Made by a program: the position numbers and the translations under genes
From: Luidia sarsii
Taxonomy: Eukaryota; Echinodermata; Asteroidea; Paxillosida; Luidiidae
Direction of reading: 5' to 3'
Assembly (NCBI GenBank): GCA_949987565.1
Contig: OX465107.1
Location: 18,890,607 to 18,954,606, forward strand
DNA: 64,000 nucleotides
Shown here: positions 58,491 through 64,000 of the stretch, piece by piece
How positions within the stretch are numbered: the first letter of the stretch is position 1
Layout: every line of letters begins with the position of its first letter
The notes under the pieces: model-generated
The model's input: only the letters and a program-made list of their open reading frames with translations
Database searches by the model: none
Told to the model about the DNA's origin: nothing

Positions 58491-59489
58491 TTAGATAGGG
58501 AGGTTAAGTGTACAAGCACGGTACAATGGAGCTTAACCTCTATGATTCAGACAATTAAGTCATGAATTGCAGATTTCAGGCGTGGATTAGCCTGGAAGCT
58601 CTAACTCGCATGTTTGGAATAATACCAGCCATTTTCAGTTTGGTCGCTGAAGGGTTTTCATGCAGAGGGGAAGAAAACACAGAAGGCACAAAATAGCTGA
58701 GAAGCTGATGGCAAAGCCGTACGTCATCGTCACCGATCACCTCAATGAAATTGTATCCTGGTCCCTTTGTGTTCCTGAGCATGTAAATTACATAAATGTA
58801 CACGTAGTTGCAGGACGTCACTACTCACTACTGTGACTGCCTATTACTGTTCTTGCGCAAGATGTGCATCACAAAGTGCTCACAATAGTCGGCATTTACA
58901 GGCATGAGCAGAGTGTGGGCTTGTGTTGATAATAGAGAAACCAAGTACCGGTACTGTACATGTACTTCCTGATATGTTCATCATCATCGTTCATTGAGTT
59001 AGTGTGCACAAGTTCTTCCCCTGAATTTAACCATCAATGTGCAGTGAATTCCTGGTACATGCACTTTAGTGGTCATTGACACTGTGATAACTGTATACTG
59101 TATGTCATGTATGTATACTAGTATACATGTACTGTACTACGGTATGTACATTTTGTATGTATATGTAAAAGTGCATGTATGGCAGCCCCTGAACTGACTT
59201 AGAGTTGCCAATGAAGGACCACCAAGTGAAAGAGGGGGACGTCTGGGCACGTGTTCACCCAAAATCAATTTGCCATTGGATCTGCAATTATGTCCCAAGG
59301 ACTTGACAGGCTGAGCTTGCTCAATACAGCTTGGATTGTTGAAATATTGATGATTTTTCATAGGCATTATTTCCAAATCTCAGTATTTTCTCATAGTGCA
59401 GTGCCACATAACTTACATTGTACTATTCTTGCACTTACTATTGTATTATTGAGTATTGTTGTAAGTTAGGGCCTATACCATGGTTATAC

Positions 59490-59830
59490 TTTAGGCCAAG
59501 CTGTTGGCCGTTACTGAAGGCCAACTTGTAGGTTGTTATTATTGTAGGCTAACTTGTTTGCCAGTCCTGAGGCCAACCGATAGGCCATTGCTGTTGCAGG
59601 CCAACCTTAAGGCCATTAAGGCCATCACTGAATGGCCAACTTGAAGGTAATTATTGAAGAGCCAACCTGAAGGCCATTATTGAAAGGCTAACCTTAAGGT
59701 CATTATTGAAAGGCCAACCCAATGGCCATTGATGAAAGGCCAACATGAAGGCCAGTATTGAAAGGCCAACATGACGGCCATCATTGAAATGCCAACCAGC
59801 AGGACATGACTGCAGGCTGACGTGGTGTAG
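59490..59830. repeat. 26-bp degenerate tandem repeat rich in GGCCA
   Basis: About a dozen units of the type AGGCCAACATGAAGGCCATT followed by ATTGAA; spacing is variable at the left and close to 26 bp between 59690 and 59790. GGCCA elements continue more loosely to 59990. Confidence 0.85.
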
Positions 59831-60121
59831 GCCATTACTTAGACCATCAAATACTTTATAGTAGGCAATTACTATAAATTATCAAACCAGTCCAACCCAG
59901 GAGGCCATGAGTGTATGCCATCCTGTAGCCCGTTTCTCCAGGCCAAGTTAGGCATAGGCCGTTAATTTGGGTTAATGTCCACAAAAAGGCCAAACTCAAG
60001 GGTGATCCCCTTTCTGATCATATGCACCTACTATCTGTCTATACAATGCACATGCAGTACACAGCATACACGTAAGAGCCATTTATTTGGTGTTGCGTGA
60101 TTTACACTAGATGTAAAACCG

Positions 60122-60290
60122 TAAAATTTAGTGGGCCTGACGTTTCGATCCTAGCAGGACCTTTCTCTTTGCCTTTGAGAAAGGTCCTGCTAGGATCGAA
60201 ATGTCAGGGCCTTTAACTTTTGAGATTTTGTGCATTGCAGGTCATTTTAGTCAGTAAGCAGTTTGCAACATTTTTGTATATCACCTAGAT
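60122..60290. repeat. Foldback element, family A
   Basis: Arms with AAATTTAGTGGGCCTGACG (left) and GGATCGAAATGTCAGGGCC (right). The arms differ in subtype at their outer ends. The right tail ends AACATTTTTGTATATCAC. Confidence 0.9.
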
Positions 60291-61150
60291 GTAAGACCAG
60301 AAGTAAGTGCGCAAACACTCAAACACGCACACTGTATCTGTGTATATCTACTTATACACAGACTTTTAGTCACACTTCCGGAAATTGTGGTTCGGCAAAC
60401 ACCTGTTTGCATTTGGTGAAAGAAGTCTGGCCCTCAGTCAGTGTCCAAAGCAGGACATGTTCAGCCTGCCAACTGCCAACTCTGCACAGTGTACACCAGC
60501 AGTCCGATCCTCTCAACTCTGTAATGTTTAGGAAATTAGGAGTGGACATTGTTAATTTGCACAGGCTAGGCAGGTGTGCAGCATGTGTCATGGTTGACAA
60601 AACTCTCAACAAGTCAATTTGGCCCTGATCTTTGGCATCGGGAAGGGAGGGGGTGGGGGGACTGAGTTGAATGCCTTGTTAGAAAAATTTGATCTGAAAA
60701 TTGGAGCAGACTGTGCATGTGTAGCAAACACACGTACTGTAGATTGGTACCAGTACATTACATTGTACGTTGAAGGGTACAATAAGTAAAATCACTTCAC
60801 AACTCCACAAAGGAGATCATTCGTATTTTCCTCTCCCATCAAAGCCCAAGGTTATCACATGATGTATGTATGTTGTAACTTCCATAGTGTGTTCAAGGTG
60901 AGATTTATAATCCCGTCCCCCCCCCCCAGATCCCCCAGTGTCTACATGCATGTACAATTGTACATACCCGTACATCATGTACATTGTTGGCCATGTTGGC
61001 AGGCGTGATTCATACACATGCAATGAACAGTATCATTCTTCAGACGCGGGGATTTTGTGACACTTTCCTCCTGCGAGAGCGGGAGGCTTCGGGGGGGGAT
61101 CTAGCTCGGCTACCTTTGTGCAGTCTGTAGTGGGACGGTAAAAGAAGGGA

Positions 61151-61166
61151 AAAAAAAAAAAAAAAA
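61151..61166. repeat. Poly(A) run
   Basis: About 16 consecutive A bases in a gene-free region. Confidence 0.85.
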
Positions 61167-63022
61167 CACTGAAATTGTATGGCGATTTCATCAACTTCCC
61201 CAAGTTGATGTGGAACTGTACCTGTAATGAACATCAAGTTGATTTACCGAGTACTTTCACAGAGGTCGCAGGGCTGTTTTTTCCTCTTTTCTTTCCAAAG
61301 GAAATGAAACACAGCAAAGCCCACACTGTCCTCATGTGGCAAGGATGCGACATTGATCTTTGACCTTGACCTAGAAACTAAACAAAATCACAAAGAGGGT
61401 TTCTGTTTTCCACACTTCCCACTCACCATCCAAAGTGTATCACGGCCACGGTGCTTTGCCTACTTTGTGTCATGAGATATGAATCATACTTAACTCGTTC
61501 TGAGTGCCTTGCTGGATTGTGATTTTCAGAGTGAATTTGTCCTCACGCCATGGATCTCGGTGGGATTTGGGCTGATGCTATGCCGGATGTCGGAAGTCCC
61601 GCTCTCTATCAGTAACGATCACGCCACCCAAAAAGAAAGGGGAAAAAAACCACCCCAACAACTGCATAAAATGGCAAAGAGATTAGAAATGCAATTACAT
61701 TAAGCATACATGTGCATGCATGTGTCAATGCCTGCGCAGATTAACTGCTCAATCAGCTCATGTGGAAACACTGTGAGCAGTGTGTGCAAGCTACTGCACA
61801 AACATTGCTTGTAATGCCTCAGTATCTGCCATTATTTGTATTTTGTATATCTTCCACTTCCTTCTTACCGGTAATTCCCATGACTGTTTTGCACGGAATA
61901 TCTCAGGAGGCTTACTGTACCGGTACAGTATACAGGTAGTGTTTAGAGGTCATCCTCAGGACAACCTGTTGATTACCGGTAAGGACAAAAAGACGGGCAA
62001 TCCAAAAACCAATAATGATATTTATTCATGCAGTATTGTTTTAAGCAAACTTATGGTGCCTGGGACTTTCAGGGGTGAGTTTGTGAAAGGGCGGCTGCAG
62101 TGGAAAATTGTCATGCTTTGTATACCTTCCGGAATATACTAGGCATACTTACATTTACTGTACTCTATTTGTGTAACATATGTCTAACTTCATATATTGA
62201 CTTGTTTACCGTAATCCATGCTGTGTGACCCTGTGTCATCTTCCAAAATTGTACTACATGTACATGTACGTGTACTTTTGTTTTTTATCCACAGCATTTT
62301 GTACTCATTTTTTCTAATATCTTCATAAAATTTCAGTATTTAGACGGCTATGTTGGTTATGTACATAATATGCATATTTTTTCTTATTGAGAATTCAGTG
62401 TGCAATCAAAGCTTAAACAAGGAGATTAACGAATTGGTCCTTTGGAATTGGTCAATAATGAGTTAATGTTTAAATTTTTTACATGGCCTTAAATATTTAC
62501 ATATCAATGCATGTAGCTCCTTCATTTGATAATTAGGTTTAAAAATGTACATTGAATTGACAATCCTTCCATTAATGAAAAAGGAATCTTCCAAATATGA
62601 TTGACAATTTTTCAATGAAAGAAAAGGAAAACTTGAATCAGAGACCATATATAATGTATATGTGTACATGTGCTGGCATCAGCATATACATTCCAATTTA
62701 TATGCAAGTGTAACTTATATGAGATGATGACTTTGAGAGTAACTCGAGTGCAAAGTCATTTCAGTTGGATAAAGCCAACTCGAACATACTGATCTCTCCG
62801 AATTCACAGCATCGAGGTTGATACAGTTTGATCTGTGGGGGAGGGGGGGGGGGGGTAGTGGTTGACGAGGGTAAGTTTATTTTGTTTAAAATTGCCAGCA
62901 TTCCCTCGCTGCCCCTCGGCAATTTACTTTTCTTATTTCCCTTTAAAAACCTCTCGGATGCTTTCCACAGTTTCTGGAATTTTATTATAAGATTTTTTTT
63001 TTCCTCGGCCCTTCCCAAGCAG

Positions 63023-63223
63023 AGCAACTTGGTCGATGGCCAGGGTGTTCAGAGACGGTCCATGCCTCAGTCATCGGTCGTCAGTCGTGTTAGCAGAGTG
63101 ATTCAGGCTGGAAAGTTGAGGGAGGGGCAGGAGCTGAGAGATCGGATTCCTGAAGGGAATCCTGAAAATTGGGGATGGATGCAGGAAAGCTTCTCTCCAA
63201 CGCCTAGTCAGCTTTCCAAGTAA
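63023..63223 (+). CDS. Unrecognised candidate terminal exon
   Basis: A good acceptor context, with a T-run then CCTCGGCCCTTCCCAAGCAG, leads into 66 codons closed by TAA. The product reads SNLVDGQGVQRRSMPQSSVV, then KLREGQELRDRIPEGNPENW and a Ser/Pro-rich end. Composition is protein-like and not repetitive, but I recognise no family and no upstream exon is assigned. Confidence 0.27.
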   Translation, partial: SNLVDGQGVQRRSMPQSSVVSRVSRVIQAGKLREGQELRDRIPEGNPENWGWMQESFSPTPSQLSK

Positions 63224-63461
63224 TGAAGTTGTTCAGAGTAGGCACAGCTGCCTTGCTGGCTGAAGATAAAAAACAACAACATGGTGGCTCTCAGGACTGA
63301 ATCAGGCTCTTCAGGTTTCTGATTTTAAAGGTTAGATGCCTTCTGCGAGCACATTTTATGAAGTTTTGTGCCTTTCTACCTTCCAAGTTTGTGAAGGTAT
63401 GAAGATATTGTTGGTCTTCTTTGCTGAACGGTATATATTCAGTGAAGTTAATAAAAAAAAT

Positions 63462-63615
63462 GCTTTGCAAACTGCTCACTGACTAAAATGACCTGCAATG
63501 CACAAAATCTCAAAAGTTAAAGGCCCTGACATTTTGATCCTAGCAGGACATTTCTCAAACGCAAAGAGAAAGGTCCTGCTAGGATCGAAACGTCAGGCCT
63601 TCTAAAGTTTAAGAT
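63462..63615. repeat. Foldback element, family A
   Basis: Left tail with GCAAACTGCTCACTGACTAA, left arm AAAGGCCCTGACATTTTG, right arm GGATCGAAACGTCAGGCC. Confidence 0.88.
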
Positions 63616-64000
63616 AAGATTTGTTATATTCAGTGACAGATATTTGTTTGTTTGGAGACCTTCTTATTCTAATTGTTTAAGGTTTGCATACCATCCCCCA
63701 TGGAAGAGTTCCACATACTGTAACAATGATCTCATCCTGATCTGGGTTTTCTTTTTGCCAAGGGGGGCTGACTAAATCCCCAGTGATTGTCAACACCAGC
63801 AAGTTGTGCCTCTCACTGCCTCAATTGTATCTCAAATCCTGGGGTGGCAAAAAGTGTAACCTACTACATAGAACATAACTTGTGCCAGTTAATTTTTGTT
63901 TTTTAAATGACTACGTAGGAAGGTAATTCACAGGCAGACAGCAATGATTCCCATCACTAAGGAATCATTCGCTGCAATTTGACACAACCTTCAGGTTCTG

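Larger units (their letters stand above)
55507..64000. other. Intergenic region without a recognised gene
   Basis: Apart from the MITEs, foldbacks, tandem repeats and the one weak exon candidate listed separately, I see no supported gene here on either strand. A frame at 61780-62142 contains RGHPQDNLLITGKDKKTG and looks somewhat protein-like, but it shows no clean exon boundaries or family match. Confidence 0.45.

Noticed and set aside
61780..62142. 120-codon frame containing RGHPQDNLLITGKDKKTG
   Set aside because: Partly protein-like, but it includes two TACCGGTA motifs, lacks clear splice sites and matches no family I can name; noted only as part of the intergenic entry.

Overview
This is a window of an animal nuclear genome. 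It has intron-split genes with GT-AG junctions, proteins collinear with human orthologs, long introns, abundant microsatellites, tRNA-derived SINE-like repeats, TIR elements (MITEs) and foldback elements, and one 200-bp run of N. Protein similarity and repeat style suggest a marine invertebrate, probably a deuterostome such as an echinoderm, hemichordate or amphioxus. That placement is an impression, not a proof.

Three genes can be assigned firmly by reading exon by exon with matching splice phases. (1) The 3' part of a voltage-gated calcium channel beta subunit gene (CACNB, + strand) has exons at 1506-1618, 8667-8914 and 10265-11179. The upstream exons lie outside the window. (2) UBE2F, the NEDD8-conjugating E2 (- strand, 37658 to 34236), has five coding exons giving 190 residues. 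(3) VPS25, the ESCRT-II subunit (+ strand, 39855 to 44227), has six coding exons giving 175 residues. UBE2F and VPS25 are head to head, with about 2.2 kb between start codons. They act in unrelated pathways (neddylation of cullins; multivesicular-body sorting), so any link would be through promoter or locus only.

Layout: 1-11179 holds CACNB exons in introns rich in pyrimidine tracts, foldback repeats and one TIR element carrying a broken THAP-domain reading frame. 11180-25140 is AT-rich and gene-free, holds few dispersed repeats, and includes a 1.2-kb minisatellite; part may be CACNB 3' UTR. 25230-29140 is a cluster of tandem repeats plus the assembly gap. 29800-34150 is repeat-rich and gene-free. 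34236-44227 holds UBE2F and VPS25 with repeats in introns and between them. 44228-64000 has no recognised gene. It is packed with foldback elements, SINE-like repeats and MITEs, with two weak terminal-exon candidates (50457-50648 and 63023-63223).

The most unusual signal is in two families of dispersed foldback elements. Both carry, at fixed spacing, a CUGANGA-like core, a variable but base-paired hairpin, then GAAAC and GUC, with the flanks able to pair. This resembles a hammerhead ribozyme with one extra base before stem II. I could not test folding or activity.
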